Source of the DNA: Flavobacterium quisquiliarum
Lineage (GTDB): Bacteria; Bacteroidota; Bacteroidia; Flavobacteriales; Flavobacteriaceae
DNA: 64,000 nt
Direction of reading: 5' to 3'
NCBI RefSeq assembly: GCF_019308285.1
Contig: NZ_WWEM01000020.1
Span: forward strand, 305,130 to 369,129
The position numbers and the translations under genes are program-made. The notes under the pieces were generated by a model. The model worked only from the letters and a program-made list of their open reading frames with translations. It had not been told where the DNA came from and did not search any database. Numbering within the stretch: the stretch's first letter is position 1; each line of letters opens with the position of its first letter. Positions 1 through 7,802 of this stretch are shown piece after piece.

Positions 1-366
1 AGCAAGTGGATCTAAATCTGTGTTGGTATATCCGTGATGAATTAAGTGGTATTTTCTATAGTGTTCTCCATAAAAAGGCAAAAAGACTAAAGCTGAACAT
101 AAATTTAAAATAAAACGGTCAAATTTAGTTTTGGTTATTGCTTTATGAGATCCCTCATGAACCGTAAGTATTAGAAAAGAATGTACGAGAAGACCAGCTG
201 GTAAAAATGTCCAATAAAATCCTGCTTTATATAAGTACATACAATACCCAATTAAACAAAGCAAAATGAAAGCAAACAAAAAAGTGGTTAGGGGTATTAG
301 CAAAGGATTTTTTCTAAGTTTTTTTTCGATAGAAATTTCTTCTATTAAGTGTTTTTGAATTTTCAT
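1..366 (-). CDS. Fatty acid desaturase family protein, N-terminal part (cut by window edge)
   Basis: The minus strand is open from an ATG at 366 to the window start, giving 122 residues. There is a hydrophobic segment at about residues 24-47 and another at about 52-66. Two histidine boxes are visible: HEGSH (HxxxH) at about residue 70 and HLIHHG (HxxHH) at about residue 109. This is the diiron pattern of membrane fatty acid desaturases and carotenoid or sphingolipid hydroxylases. The third histidine box would lie outside the window, so the exact substrate cannot be judged. The gene stands alone here; the next minus-strand gene ends at 661. Confidence 0.75.
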   Translation of the reverse strand, partial: MKIQKHLIEEISIEKKLRKNPLLIPLTTFLFAFILLCLIGYCMYLYKAGFYWTFLPAGLLVHSFLILTVHEGSHKAITKTKFDRFILNLCSALVFLPFYGEHYRKYHLIHHGYTNTDLDPLA

Positions 367-573
367 TTTTGTTCAAATAAGATCATCTAAATTTTTTTAG
401 CTTAAAATTTTTATGGTATTAAGCAGTAATGCAAACTTAGATTTCCATTTGTCTAACATCGGGTACTATAAGTTTTAAAAATGTAGAAATAAGACATTTG
501 CTCATTTTTCTTTTTGAATAAATAAAATTATCTAAAAAAGTAAACCTGTATAGTGAGCTAAACTACAAAAGAG

Positions 574-606
574 AAACCCTGTAAATGAATTAGATTTACA
601 GAGTTT
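574..606 (-). terminator. Putative terminator hairpin downstream of the Crp/Fnr gene
   Basis: Arms 574-586 (AAACCCTGTAAAT) and 594-606 (ATTTACAGAGTTT) pair with one mismatch around a 7-nt loop. Read on the minus strand, the stem is followed by a T-rich stretch (TCTCTTTTG). It lies 54 bp past the stop of the minus-strand gene at 661. Confidence 0.45.
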
Positions 607-660
607 ATTATTTATTATTTATTATCAATTTGAAATCTAGGATTTGATACGGAAGAACTA

Positions 661-1233
661 TCAAACCCTAGACTTCAATCGACTCAAAGTTTCCTGCGAA
701 ATATTAATATAAGAAGCTACAATCTTATTAGGAAGTCTTTTCACAATAGCCGGATTAATTTTCAAAAGCTGATTATATCTTTCAAAAGCATCCATCGTGG
801 TAAAAGACATTAATCGGTTGGCATTATTTACATACGCTTTCTCTAAATAGTTGCTGTAAAACTCACGCCATTGCGGAATAATTTTCATTAAATAATTAAA
901 ATCGTCATGTGTAATGGTCAGCAATTCAGATTTCTCAATTACTTGAATATTTTCCTGCGAAGGCTTTTTAGTTATAAAACTGACCAAAGCAGTCGCAAAC
1001 TGATTTTCGAAAGCAATATATCGGGTAACATCTTTTCCTTCTTCATTAATAAAAAAGATCCGAACACAGCCTTTTCCAACAAAAAAAGTCTGCTGGCTGA
1101 TTTGTCCCTGTGCAAGCAATAACTCATTTTTAGTTTTCTTCAGAGGTTTAAAATAGGAAAGAATCTTATTTAAATCTTCATCAGAAACTTCAATATTTTT
1201 TTTGATGTAATTACTTAGCTGTTCGTATATCAT
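661..1233 (-). CDS. Crp/Fnr-family transcriptional regulator
   Basis: This is a 190-residue protein with an N-terminal cyclic-nucleotide-binding-like beta-barrel (about residues 20-110, including GKGCVRIFF and EEGKDVTRY). A long helix and a C-terminal winged helix follow, with the recognition part near ASYINISQETLSRLKS at the end. It is the short Bacteroidota type of Crp/Fnr protein; whether it binds a nucleotide is unknown. An ATG at 1281 would overlap the upstream ribB by 47 bp. I therefore chose the ATG at 1233, which starts one base after the ribB stop and fits the family N-terminus. ribB and this gene are likely co-transcribed. No Fe-S cysteine motif is present. Confidence 0.85.
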   Translation of the reverse strand: MIYEQLSNYIKKNIEVSDEDLNKILSYFKPLKKTKNELLLAQGQISQQTFFVGKGCVRIFFINEEGKDVTRYIAFENQFATALVSFITKKPSQENIQVIEKSELLTITHDDFNYLMKIIPQWREFYSNYLEKAYVNNANRLMSFTTMDAFERYNQLLKINPAIVKRLPNKIVASYINISQETLSRLKSRV

Positions 1234-1234
1234 T

Positions 1235-1897
1235 TTATTTATAATCTCGCACGAATTTACGGTAATAGATAATATCTTCAATTGATAAAACTAGTAAATC
1301 GTGTCGTTGAGCAAAACTAACAATTTCGTTTAATTTTGCCATTGTTCCATCTTCATTCATTAATTCACAAAGAACGGCTTCGGGTTTTAGATTAGCGAGT
1401 TTCATTAAATCGACACTTCCTTCGGTATGACCGTTTCGTTCTAAAACGCCATTATTTTTTGCTCTTAAAGGAAAAATATGTCCAGGTCTTGCTAAATCTT
1501 CAGCTTTAGCATTCGAAGCAATTGCAGTTTTGATTGTAGTGATTCGGTCGGCAGCAGAAACTCCTGTGGTTACGCCATTTTTAGCTTCAATTGTAATAGT
1601 AAAAGGAGTTTGAAAACTGCTGGTATTGTCTTTTACCATATAGGGAAGTTCCAGTTGATCGGCTTTTTCATTGGTTAAACACAAACAGACAATACCACTG
1701 CATTCACGTATCATAAGAGCCATATCGGAAACGTTCATATGTTCGGCAGAAAAAATCAAATCGCCTTCGTTTTCCCGATTTTCGTCATCAATCAGCAGAA
1801 TTCCTTTTCCGCTTTTAAGTTGTTCTAAAGCATTTTCAACACGGTCTTGGCTTGTAATTCCAAATTGAACCAACGGACTTATTTCTGTATTTATCAT
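1235..1897 (-). CDS. ribB: 3,4-dihydroxy-2-butanone-4-phosphate synthase
   Basis: The 220-residue protein converts ribulose 5-phosphate to 3,4-dihydroxy-2-butanone 4-phosphate and formate in riboflavin synthesis. The signature acidic loop [11 protein letters not shown] (about residues 36-46) carries the metal and substrate ligands. RPGHIFPL and the [12 protein letters not shown] segment contain the other catalytic residues. Its length fits stand-alone RibB; there is no GTP cyclohydrolase II domain, so this is not the fused RibBA form. It is followed directly by a Crp/Fnr gene. The 186-bp space shared with the divergent antiporter gene shows no FMN riboswitch that I can recognise. Confidence 0.93.
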   Translation of the reverse strand: MINTEISPLVQFGITSQDRVENALEQLKSGKGILLIDDENRENEGDLIFSAEHMNVSDMALMIRECSGIVCLCLTNEKADQLELPYMVKDNTSSFQTPFTITIEAKNGVTTGVSAADRITTIKTAIASNAKAEDLARPGHIFPLRAKNNGVLERNGHTEGSVDLMKLANLKPEAVLCELMNEDGTMAKLNEIVSFAQRHDLLVLSIEDIIYYRKFVRDYK

Positions 1898-2083
1898 TAT
1901 AATGTATTTTGAAACTTATTAAAAATAGGATTTCAAATGTACAGTTGTACAGCATGTAAAAGTTTGATGTAAGTCAATAAATTGAGTTTTTCTTTTTTTT
2001 AATGATATTTTAATTTAGTTAGCAAAAACGTTAATTTAGTGCTCGAAATTTCAATTCCAAAATCGATAAACACCGCCTTTTAA

Positions 2084-3685
2084 ATGGAGAATATTACCGT
2101 TATTATAATGCTGCTTTTTGGTGTAGCATTTTTAAGTCTAGTTAGTAAAAGATATAATTTTCCGATACCTATTGTTTTAGTGCTTTGCGGTGTAATTATT
2201 AGTGTCGTGCCGGGACTTCCGGTTGTTGCGCTAAGCCCTGAAATTGTTTTTATTATTTTCCTACCGCCTCTTTTGTATCATGCTGCATGGCATACGAGTT
2301 GGTCTGATTTTAAACAATCTATCCGTCCGATAACTTTAGCAGCTGTTGGTTTGGTGTTTTTTACTACTGGATTAGTTGCTGTTGTGGCGCATTGGCTTAT
2401 AGATGATATTTCTTGGCCGTTAGCCTTTTTACTTGGTGCTATCGTTTCGCCTCCAGATGCAGTTTCAGCAACTGCGATTACAAAAGGATTAGGATTAAAT
2501 CCAAGATTAATTGCCATTTTGGAAGGAGAAAGTCTGGTTAACGATGCCAGCGGTCTTGTAGCTTATAAATATGCTTTAACTGCTATTACAGCTGGAAATT
2601 TTGTTTTATGGCAGGCAGGATTGAATTTTGTTTTAATGTCTATTCTAGGTATTGGAATTGGTTTAGCGATTGGTTTTGTTATGTACTATATTCATAAAAG
2701 ATTTGTTTGCGATGACATTATTGAGGTAACACTTACGCTGCTAACGCCATTTTCATCTTATTTGCTTGCGGAACATTTTCATGGATCAGGAGTTTTGGCA
2801 GTCGTAACTACTGGACTTTTTCTAGCAGCGAGATCAGGGACTATTTTTTCTCACGAAAGCCGGATTATGACCAATACGATATGGGATGTTTTAAATAATA
2901 TTCTAAACGGTTTGATCTTTATTTTAATTGGATTGCAGTTAAGACAGATTATGGAAGGAATCAGCAGTTATTCTGGAACTTCATTATTTATTTGGGGAGC
3001 TGTTATTAGCGTTGTCGTCATTGTTGTGCGTTTTTTGTGGGTTGTTCCCGCTACGATTTTGCCAAGAATGCTCAGCAAACGAATACGAGCCAAAGAAGAA
3101 TTTGATTACCGAAACATGATTGTTTTTGGTTGGTCGGGAATGCGTGGTGTGGTTTCTATGGCAGCTGCTTTGGCGCTTCCGCTAATGTTGAATAAAACAG
3201 AAGAATTCCCCCTTCGTAATCTGATTATTTACCTTGTTTTTTGTGTGATATTATCCACTTTAGTTATTCAAGGACTTACACTTCCTTGGCTGATTAAAAA
3301 GCTAAAAATTGAACGTTATTCTATTTTAGCAGAAGAATATGATATTCGAAACAAAATTGTTTCTGAAACGATAACGCATATCGAAGATAATTTTTCTTTA
3401 TTGGATGATGAATTATTGCACAACATTAAAAGTAAGTATGAAGTAAAATTTAACCGACTGCAAAAAACGGAACTTCCTGCTAACTTTTTTGGAAATGGAA
3501 AAGTATTAGGCGGACAGATTTTTAATGAGTTTACCAGAGTACAAATTGATCTTTTGAATGTGGAGCGAAATAAACTGGAAACCATGCATAAAAAAGGTTC
3601 TGTAAACGAAGAAATTTTTAGAAAAATCGAAAAAGAACTGGATTTAGAAGAAACCCGCTTGTGGATGGAAATGTACGAAGAATAA
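2084..3685 (+). CDS. CPA1-family Na+/H+ antiporter
   Basis: The 533-residue protein has about 12 hydrophobic segments over residues 1-400 and a soluble C-terminal tail of about 120 residues rich in charged helices. The ion-binding region shows SPPDAVSATAI (about residues 126-136) and EGESLVNDASGLV (about 146-158). The second contains the ND pair typical of electroneutral CPA1 exchangers such as NhaP and NHE. FGWSGMRGVVSMAAALALP is the conserved later helix. It is a single gene ended by a strong hairpin and is expected in the inner membrane, moving Na+ or K+ against H+. Ion specificity cannot be read from sequence. Confidence 0.9.
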   Translation: MENITVIIMLLFGVAFLSLVSKRYNFPIPIVLVLCGVIISVVPGLPVVALSPEIVFIIFLPPLLYHAAWHTSWSDFKQSIRPITLAAVGLVFFTTGLVAVVAHWLIDDISWPLAFLLGAIVSPPDAVSATAITKGLGLNPRLIAILEGESLVNDASGLVAYKYALTAITAGNFVLWQAGLNFVLMSILGIGIGLAIGFVMYYIHKRFVCDDIIEVTLTLLTPFSSYLLAEHFHGSGVLAVVTTGLFLAARSGTIFSHESRIMTNTIWDVLNNILNGLIFILIGLQLRQIMEGISSYSGTSLFIWGAVISVVVIVVRFLWVVPATILPRMLSKRIRAKEEFDYRNMIVFGWSGMRGVVSMAAALALPLMLNKTEEFPLRNLIIYLVFCVILSTLVIQGLTLPWLIKKLKIERYSILAEEYDIRNKIVSETITHIEDNFSLLDDELLHNIKSKYEVKFNRLQKTELPANFFGNGKVLGGQIFNEFTRVQIDLLNVERNKLETMHKKGSVNEEIFRKIEKELDLEETRLWMEMYEE

Positions 3686-3692
3686 AGTTTTT

Positions 3693-3725
3693 GAAATTCC
3701 AAATCTTAAAATTCAAATTCCAAAA
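3693..3725. repeat. AAATTCCAAAT-type intergenic repeat
   Basis: The segment contains the phrases GAAATTCCAAATC and TTCAAATTCCAAAA. A related stretch lies at 48612-48636, between the propeller-lyase gene and the following GH43. Both lie just after stop codons. Confidence 0.35.
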
Positions 3726-3729
3726 TAGG

Positions 3730-3770
3730 GCTTTGTCAAAGTTTTAAACTTTGACAAAGCTTTTTCTTTT
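3730..3770 (+). terminator. Rho-independent terminator of the antiporter gene
   Basis: A perfect 12-bp stem (GCTTTGTCAAAG at 3730-3741 with CTTTGACAAAGC at 3749-3760) surrounds a 7-nt loop. A T-rich run to 3770 follows. The T tract is only on the plus side, so it serves the antiporter. Confidence 0.85.
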
Positions 3771-3773
3771 TAA

Positions 3774-4217
3774 TTAAACAGGAATCTTAACCTCGCTTAA
3801 CGCTAAGTTTGCACTTGCTTGAGCCATAATTTTAGCAGTATTTTTATTGATTACTTCTGCTTTAATATTGATAATCGTTTTTCCCAATTTCGCCAAAGTA
3901 GTTCTTACAATAACGGTTTGCGATTCGAATGCAGGATTAAAATAATCAATGTATAAATTGATTGTCGGATAAAACTTTTCGAGGCCTAAAACCATGAAAT
4001 TTACACCAATGCAATCATCTATCATTCCGGCTGTAACGCCACCGTGAAGCATACCAACTGGATTCGTCATTTCTTTTCTGACTTCAAATTCGAATTCAAC
4101 ATTTTCTTTTTCAACGGCAATCACTTTTCCGTTTAACCAATGTGCAAAAGGAGAAGGGCTTCCCGTAAAATGTTTACCAATATAACTCTGCAGAAATTCT
4201 AGTCTTTTATTGTCCAT
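3774..4217 (-). CDS. PaaI-type hotdog-fold acyl-CoA thioesterase
   Basis: The 147-residue protein matches the PaaI/YdiI thioesterase fold. GMLHGGVTAGMIDDCIGV (about residues 54-71) is the HGG plus helix signature containing the catalytic acidic residue. A central hotdog helix and strands ending in INIKAEVIN follow. It is expected to hydrolyse acyl-CoA or aryl-CoA thioesters in the cytoplasm. It is divergent from an HxlR regulator, and its predicted promoter (-7 box TATCTTTG on the minus strand, 4309 to 4302) sits between two palindromes. It is therefore probably a target of that regulator. Confidence 0.85.
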   Translation of the reverse strand: MDNKRLEFLQSYIGKHFTGSPSPFAHWLNGKVIAVEKENVEFEFEVRKEMTNPVGMLHGGVTAGMIDDCIGVNFMVLGLEKFYPTINLYIDYFNPAFESQTVIVRTTLAKLGKTIINIKAEVINKNTAKIMAQASANLALSEVKIPV

Positions 4218-4253
4218 TTTGATTAATTTTAAATTTATTAGATTTCTATAATT

Positions 4254-4284
4254 TTGGTTTGTTTGATATTATTAAATAAATTTG
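4254..4284 (+). promoter_or_regulatory. Predicted promoter of the HxlR gene
   Basis: TTG at 4254-4256 and TAAATTTG at 4277-4284 match the Bacteroidota -33/-7 pattern (TTG, about 20 nt, TAnnTTTG). The -7 box abuts the first palindrome at 4285, so a bound repressor would cover the transcription start. Confidence 0.55.
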
Positions 4285-4332
4285 CTTGCAAATTGCAAGT
4301 GCAAAGATATTTATTACTTGTATATTGCAAGT
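4285..4332. promoter_or_regulatory. Two palindromic operators between thioesterase and HxlR genes
   Basis: CTTGCAAATTGCAAG at 4285-4299 is a perfect inverted repeat. ACTTGTATATTGCAAGT at 4316-4332 is a near-perfect one with the same half-site. Their centres are 32 bp apart, about three helical turns. A minus-strand promoter (TTG at 4330-4328, 18 nt, TATCTTTG at 4309-4302) runs through them. This layout is typical of an autoregulating divergent repressor; binding by the adjacent HxlR protein is inferred. Confidence 0.65.
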
Positions 4333-4351
4333 GATTTTTTAAACTATTTTT

Positions 4352-4768
4352 ATGGCGAGTTCAAAAAAGAGATCAGAATGCCCAATAAGTACATCCTTAG
4401 AAATTTGGGGAGATAAATGGTCGTTGTTGATAATCAGGGATTTGATGTTTAAAAAACAATGTACATACGGAGATTTTCTAAAATCGGAAGAGAAAATAGC
4501 AACCAATATTCTGGCCAGCAGACTTTTAGTTTTAGAAGAAAACAATATAATTGTTAAACTGGAACATCCAGAAAGCAAAGCAAAAGTACTGTATCGATTA
4601 ACAGAAAAAGGAATTGAGCTGTTTCCTGTTTTGGTAGAAATCAGTTTGTGGGCAGAGAAGTATTATGATATTCCGAAAGAACGAGAAAGTATTATTGCTA
4701 AAGCCAAAAACAATAAGACTGAGTTTATAGCAAAGGGAATACAGAAAATGAAGGAAGGCTTGAATTAA
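4352..4768 (+). CDS. HxlR-family winged-helix transcriptional regulator
   Basis: The 138-residue protein carries the HxlR signature: an N-terminal Cys (SECPIS, residue 10), then EIWGDKWSLLIIRDLM, a winged helix through about residue 95 (ATNILASRLLVLEENNII, then YRLTEKGIELFPVL), and a C-terminal helix. Such proteins are small dimeric regulators, often responding to reactive or aromatic compounds through the N-terminal Cys. It is divergent from a thioesterase, with two palindromic operators between the genes. Confidence 0.88.
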   Translation: MASSKKRSECPISTSLEIWGDKWSLLIIRDLMFKKQCTYGDFLKSEEKIATNILASRLLVLEENNIIVKLEHPESKAKVLYRLTEKGIELFPVLVEISLWAEKYYDIPKERESIIAKAKNNKTEFIAKGIQKMKEGLN

Positions 4769-4815
4769 AAGTTGTCAATAGATTTGTTTTAATCTAGCAT
4801 GGGCTTAAAGTTGGG

Positions 4816-4902
4816 TTTCACGCAGATTTAAAATGATTTAAGCAGATTCCCCAGATTTTTAATCGAAATAAATCTGCTAAAATCTGCGTAATCTGCGTGA
4901 AA
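4816..4902. repeat. Long imperfect palindromic intergenic element (CTGCG family)
   Basis: The outer arms TTTCACGCAGATT (4816-4828) and AATCTGCGTGAAA (4890-4902) are perfectly complementary. Inner arms AGCAGATT (4841-4848) and AATCTGCT (4871-4878) also pair. The element lies between convergent genes and may end transcription from both sides. Seventeen bases of the right arm (AATCTGCGTAATCTGCG) recur at 44314-44330. Confidence 0.7.
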
Positions 4903-4917
4903 TAAAATCTTTTGAGC

Positions 4918-4945
4918 ATAACTCATAACTCATAACTCATAACTT
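4918..4945. repeat. Heptanucleotide tandem repeat
   Basis: Three copies of ATAACTC and a fourth variant copy (ATAACTT) are arranged head to tail, just before the stop codon of the MutS-like gene. Confidence 0.8.
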
Positions 4946-4951
4946 TTACCC

Positions 4952-6724
4952 TTAAATAACGCCCATTTTCTGCATCAAAAATGTAGCACTTTTATTTTTA
5001 CAAATACCATTTCTTAGTTTGTAATCAAAGTGCAAATCGTTGTTTTGAATTTCAACTTCAAAACATTGATTGGTTAAAATATCAGGATATTCGTTTGTTG
5101 TCAAGCATACTTCAATATCATGTGTGGCGATTGCTCCGATAGCTTTTTTAGAAATTATCTTTTTGACAACTTCAATCGTTCCGTTTCTTTTATCGTCAGA
5201 ATTTGTTCCTCTTAAAATCTCATCTAATAAAACAAAAGCAGACTGATTTTCAAGTGCATCCATGATCTGTTTTAAACGTTTAATTTCAGCAAAAAAGTAA
5301 GACTCACTATCAGAAAGAGAATCAGATAATCGCATTGAAACTAATACTGGAAGTGGATGTATTTTAGCTTCTGAAGCACAAACAACTGAGCCAATTCCAC
5401 CAAGCACCATATTGATTCCTAAACTTCTTAAAAAGGTACTTTTCCCCGACATATTAGAACCCGTCAGAATTACGAAAGAAAGCGGATGAAAATTAGTATC
5501 ATTTCCAATTCTCGTCGCAGGATTTAATAATGGATGACTTAGGTTTTTGAATTCAATTTTATATTCAGAATTGATTTCTGGGAAAACAAAATCAGCATTA
5601 TTGTAAGCTAAATTGGCAAGGCTGCTTAAAGCTTCAATTTCGCCAATAATAGAAATCCAATGCTCAATTTCAGAAGAATAATTTTCTTTCCATTTTAAAA
5701 GCGCTTTTAAAACATGTAGGTTAAATAAAAACGTTCCGTTGAATAAAGTTGCAGTTACAAAATTACTGATCGTATCCATTCTTGAAAACAACTCTGAAAG
5801 CTGTTTCAAATGCTGGCTTGCTTTTGCATTCTTAAAGACAAGCTGTTCTTGCAAACGAATTAACTTTTTGGATTGAAAAGATTCATTCTCAATTTTCTCA
5901 ATCAATAAACTGTATTGTTTTATGATTTTATCGACATTATCTGCTTTTGCAATTTCTGATTGAATTCTTTTTACAGCTCTTCCTAATACAATTAAATTGG
6001 CTATAAAAATGTAAGTTAGATAGGAGAGAATAATGGTTTTTGAAGTAATAAAATAAGCTGCTAGAAAAACAAAAAATAGTGTTGGCAGGATAAATGAAAG
6101 TGCATTTAATACTTTAGGTAAAGAATTGTTTTTAAAAGAAGCCCAATACTTTATAGCTTCATAAGATGTTTTAGAATCTTGACTGATGATACCTAAAGCT
6201 TGAAATTCCTGTCGCCAGTCCAGTTTATCTTTTAATTCCTTTACAGCTTCTTGATTTTCTAAAATTTCAGTTTCAGAAAGTGTATGCAACAAGAGATTGG
6301 CAAGTGTTTTTTTTCCAATAAATGTCGATGTTCTATTTAGATTTTGAAATAAAGAATGTTCGCCAAAAATATCTAAATCATAAGCGTAAGGATGATGAAA
6401 ATCGATAAATTCCACTCCATTTTCAAAAGACGTTTTTTCTCTTTTTAAGAAAGTAATTTCGTTTCGATTAATTTTTAGAAGTGTATCAGCAAGCAGTTTC
6501 TGAAATGATAAGCGCGAATGTATTTTCATTAAAAAAATAAAACCAGCAAAAGATAAAACAGCTAGAAGAACATAAAGTATTTCGTCTGTTTTAATGTAAT
6601 GGAACATAAAAAACAATAAAAGAAAAATACTTAACAACCTCAAAAGGCTTACGCTGTTATATTTTTTGTTGGTTTTATGATATAGTTCTGAATAAATTTC
6701 GATTTTGTCCTGATATGCTTTCAT
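4952..6724 (-). CDS. Membrane-anchored MutS-family ATPase
   Basis: The 590-residue protein has a C-terminal MutS ATPase domain: Walker A GSNMSGKSTFLRS (about residue 424), the SYFFAEIKRL helix, Walker B VLLDEILRGTN (about 500) and ATHD (about 537). The middle is a helical lever-like region. The N-terminal mismatch-recognition and connector domains of true MutS are absent. In their place are two hydrophobic segments (about residues 25-65), with another hydrophobic pair at about 210-250, implying anchoring in the inner membrane. Its function is unknown; ordinary mismatch repair is unlikely. The upstream universal stress protein gene is on the same strand, 62 bp away. Confidence 0.8.
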   Translation of the reverse strand: MKAYQDKIEIYSELYHKTNKKYNSVSLLRLLSIFLLLFFMFHYIKTDEILYVLLAVLSFAGFIFLMKIHSRLSFQKLLADTLLKINRNEITFLKREKTSFENGVEFIDFHHPYAYDLDIFGEHSLFQNLNRTSTFIGKKTLANLLLHTLSETEILENQEAVKELKDKLDWRQEFQALGIISQDSKTSYEAIKYWASFKNNSLPKVLNALSFILPTLFFVFLAAYFITSKTIILSYLTYIFIANLIVLGRAVKRIQSEIAKADNVDKIIKQYSLLIEKIENESFQSKKLIRLQEQLVFKNAKASQHLKQLSELFSRMDTISNFVTATLFNGTFLFNLHVLKALLKWKENYSSEIEHWISIIGEIEALSSLANLAYNNADFVFPEINSEYKIEFKNLSHPLLNPATRIGNDTNFHPLSFVILTGSNMSGKSTFLRSLGINMVLGGIGSVVCASEAKIHPLPVLVSMRLSDSLSDSESYFFAEIKRLKQIMDALENQSAFVLLDEILRGTNSDDKRNGTIEVVKKIISKKAIGAIATHDIEVCLTTNEYPDILTNQCFEVEIQNNDLHFDYKLRNGICKNKSATFLMQKMGVI

Positions 6725-6786
6725 TGTATTATTTTACTGAAATACAAATATAACTTTTAAGAGAGAAAATCGGCAGCTATTCTTGT

Positions 6787-7620
6787 TTAATCTTCATGCA
6801 TAATCAATACAGGAATGGAAACTTCCTTAGATATTTTTTTACTAAAACTTGAATCGAAAAGACTTTCAAAGAATGATCTTTTATGAGTAATTGTAGTTAG
6901 GATGTCAATGTCTTTGTAAAGAATAAAATCGGTAATGGTCTCTTTTACATCATCACTTGGCAAAACTAAAAACTCGACATTTTCGTTGGCAAATTCTTTT
7001 TCCCATTCTTTAATGGTGGTATCAGAAACATCAGAATTGGATGTTTTTACATATAAACTTTTGACTTTAGCATCTGTTTTTTTAGCGATTTTCAAGATTT
7101 TTTTCAGTTCTTTTTTGTCTTTTTCGCGGTAACGGGTAGTAAAGCCAATTGTTTTTACTTTTTTGTATTTAGCATCAACTGGAACGCATAGAACCGGAAC
7201 TTCAACACCAGAAATTACAGAACTGGTATTAGAGCCTGTAAAGAATTTTGTCCAGTCGTAAACACCACTGGTTCCCATGATTACAAAATCGACTTGATCT
7301 TCTTCGACTGCATTTTTAAGATTATAGATCAGATCGCCATCCATCAAACGATGTTTAATTACAATATCGTCTAATTTTCGTTCAGTGGCAATAGCGCGCA
7401 ATTTTGGAATTTCATCTTTGAACATTTCAAATTTTGCTAATTCAATTGAACTGTATATAGAAGCATAATTCTCTGGAAAGAACTGGCTGTCGTAAACAGG
7501 AATCTCAAATGTATGAAGCAAGATCAATTCGGCTTTTACAACTTTAGCAAATTCTAAAGCATGAACAAATGCATTTGTAGCAGCATCAGAGAAATCGGTA
7601 GGGAATAATATCTTTTTCAT
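6787..7620 (-). CDS. Universal stress protein, two UspA domains
   Basis: The 277-residue protein is made of two Usp domains. The first (residues 1-145) begins MKKILFPTDFSDAA and has an intact ATP-binding motif, GTSGVYDWTKFFTGSN (G-2x-G-9x-G-S). The second (about 150-277) keeps the fold but lacks this motif, so only one half should bind nucleotide. I start at the ATG at 7620 rather than at 7659, because the fold begins with the MKKIL strand and the extra 13 residues match nothing. A cytoplasmic stress-response role is inferred from the family only. Confidence 0.87.
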   Translation of the reverse strand: MKKILFPTDFSDAATNAFVHALEFAKVVKAELILLHTFEIPVYDSQFFPENYASIYSSIELAKFEMFKDEIPKLRAIATERKLDDIVIKHRLMDGDLIYNLKNAVEEDQVDFVIMGTSGVYDWTKFFTGSNTSSVISGVEVPVLCVPVDAKYKKVKTIGFTTRYREKDKKELKKILKIAKKTDAKVKSLYVKTSNSDVSDTTIKEWEKEFANENVEFLVLPSDDVKETITDFILYKDIDILTTITHKRSFFESLFDSSFSKKISKEVSIPVLIMHED

Positions 7621-7802
7621 TTTATTGAGGATTAAGGTTTGTCTCTCAAATTTACTCATTCTCGCAATAAAACAACCTGATAATTATCAGTATTTTAACA
7701 CTTAATAATTTGTTAATATTCTTTAATTTAAAGGTTTTTGAAACTAATTTGAAGGAAAGTTTGTTCTTAAGAAATTAGGGCATTTTTTTGTATTTTTGCA
7801 GC

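Noticed and set aside
1898..2083. FMN riboswitch upstream of ribB
   Set aside because: The space is 186 bp shared with a divergent gene, and I see none of the conserved FMN-element helices; only a short GTACA/TGTAC inverted repeat is present.
4918..4945. ATAACTC repeat as a CRISPR or phase-variation tract
   Set aside because: There are four short units without spacers, in an intergenic site downstream of a gene; it is only a simple tandem repeat.
7791..7798. TATTTTTG as the -7 box of mnmE
   Set aside because: It lies five bases before the ATG, which would make a leaderless mRNA, and no TTG sits at a proper distance upstream; a chance match in a T-rich run is more likely.
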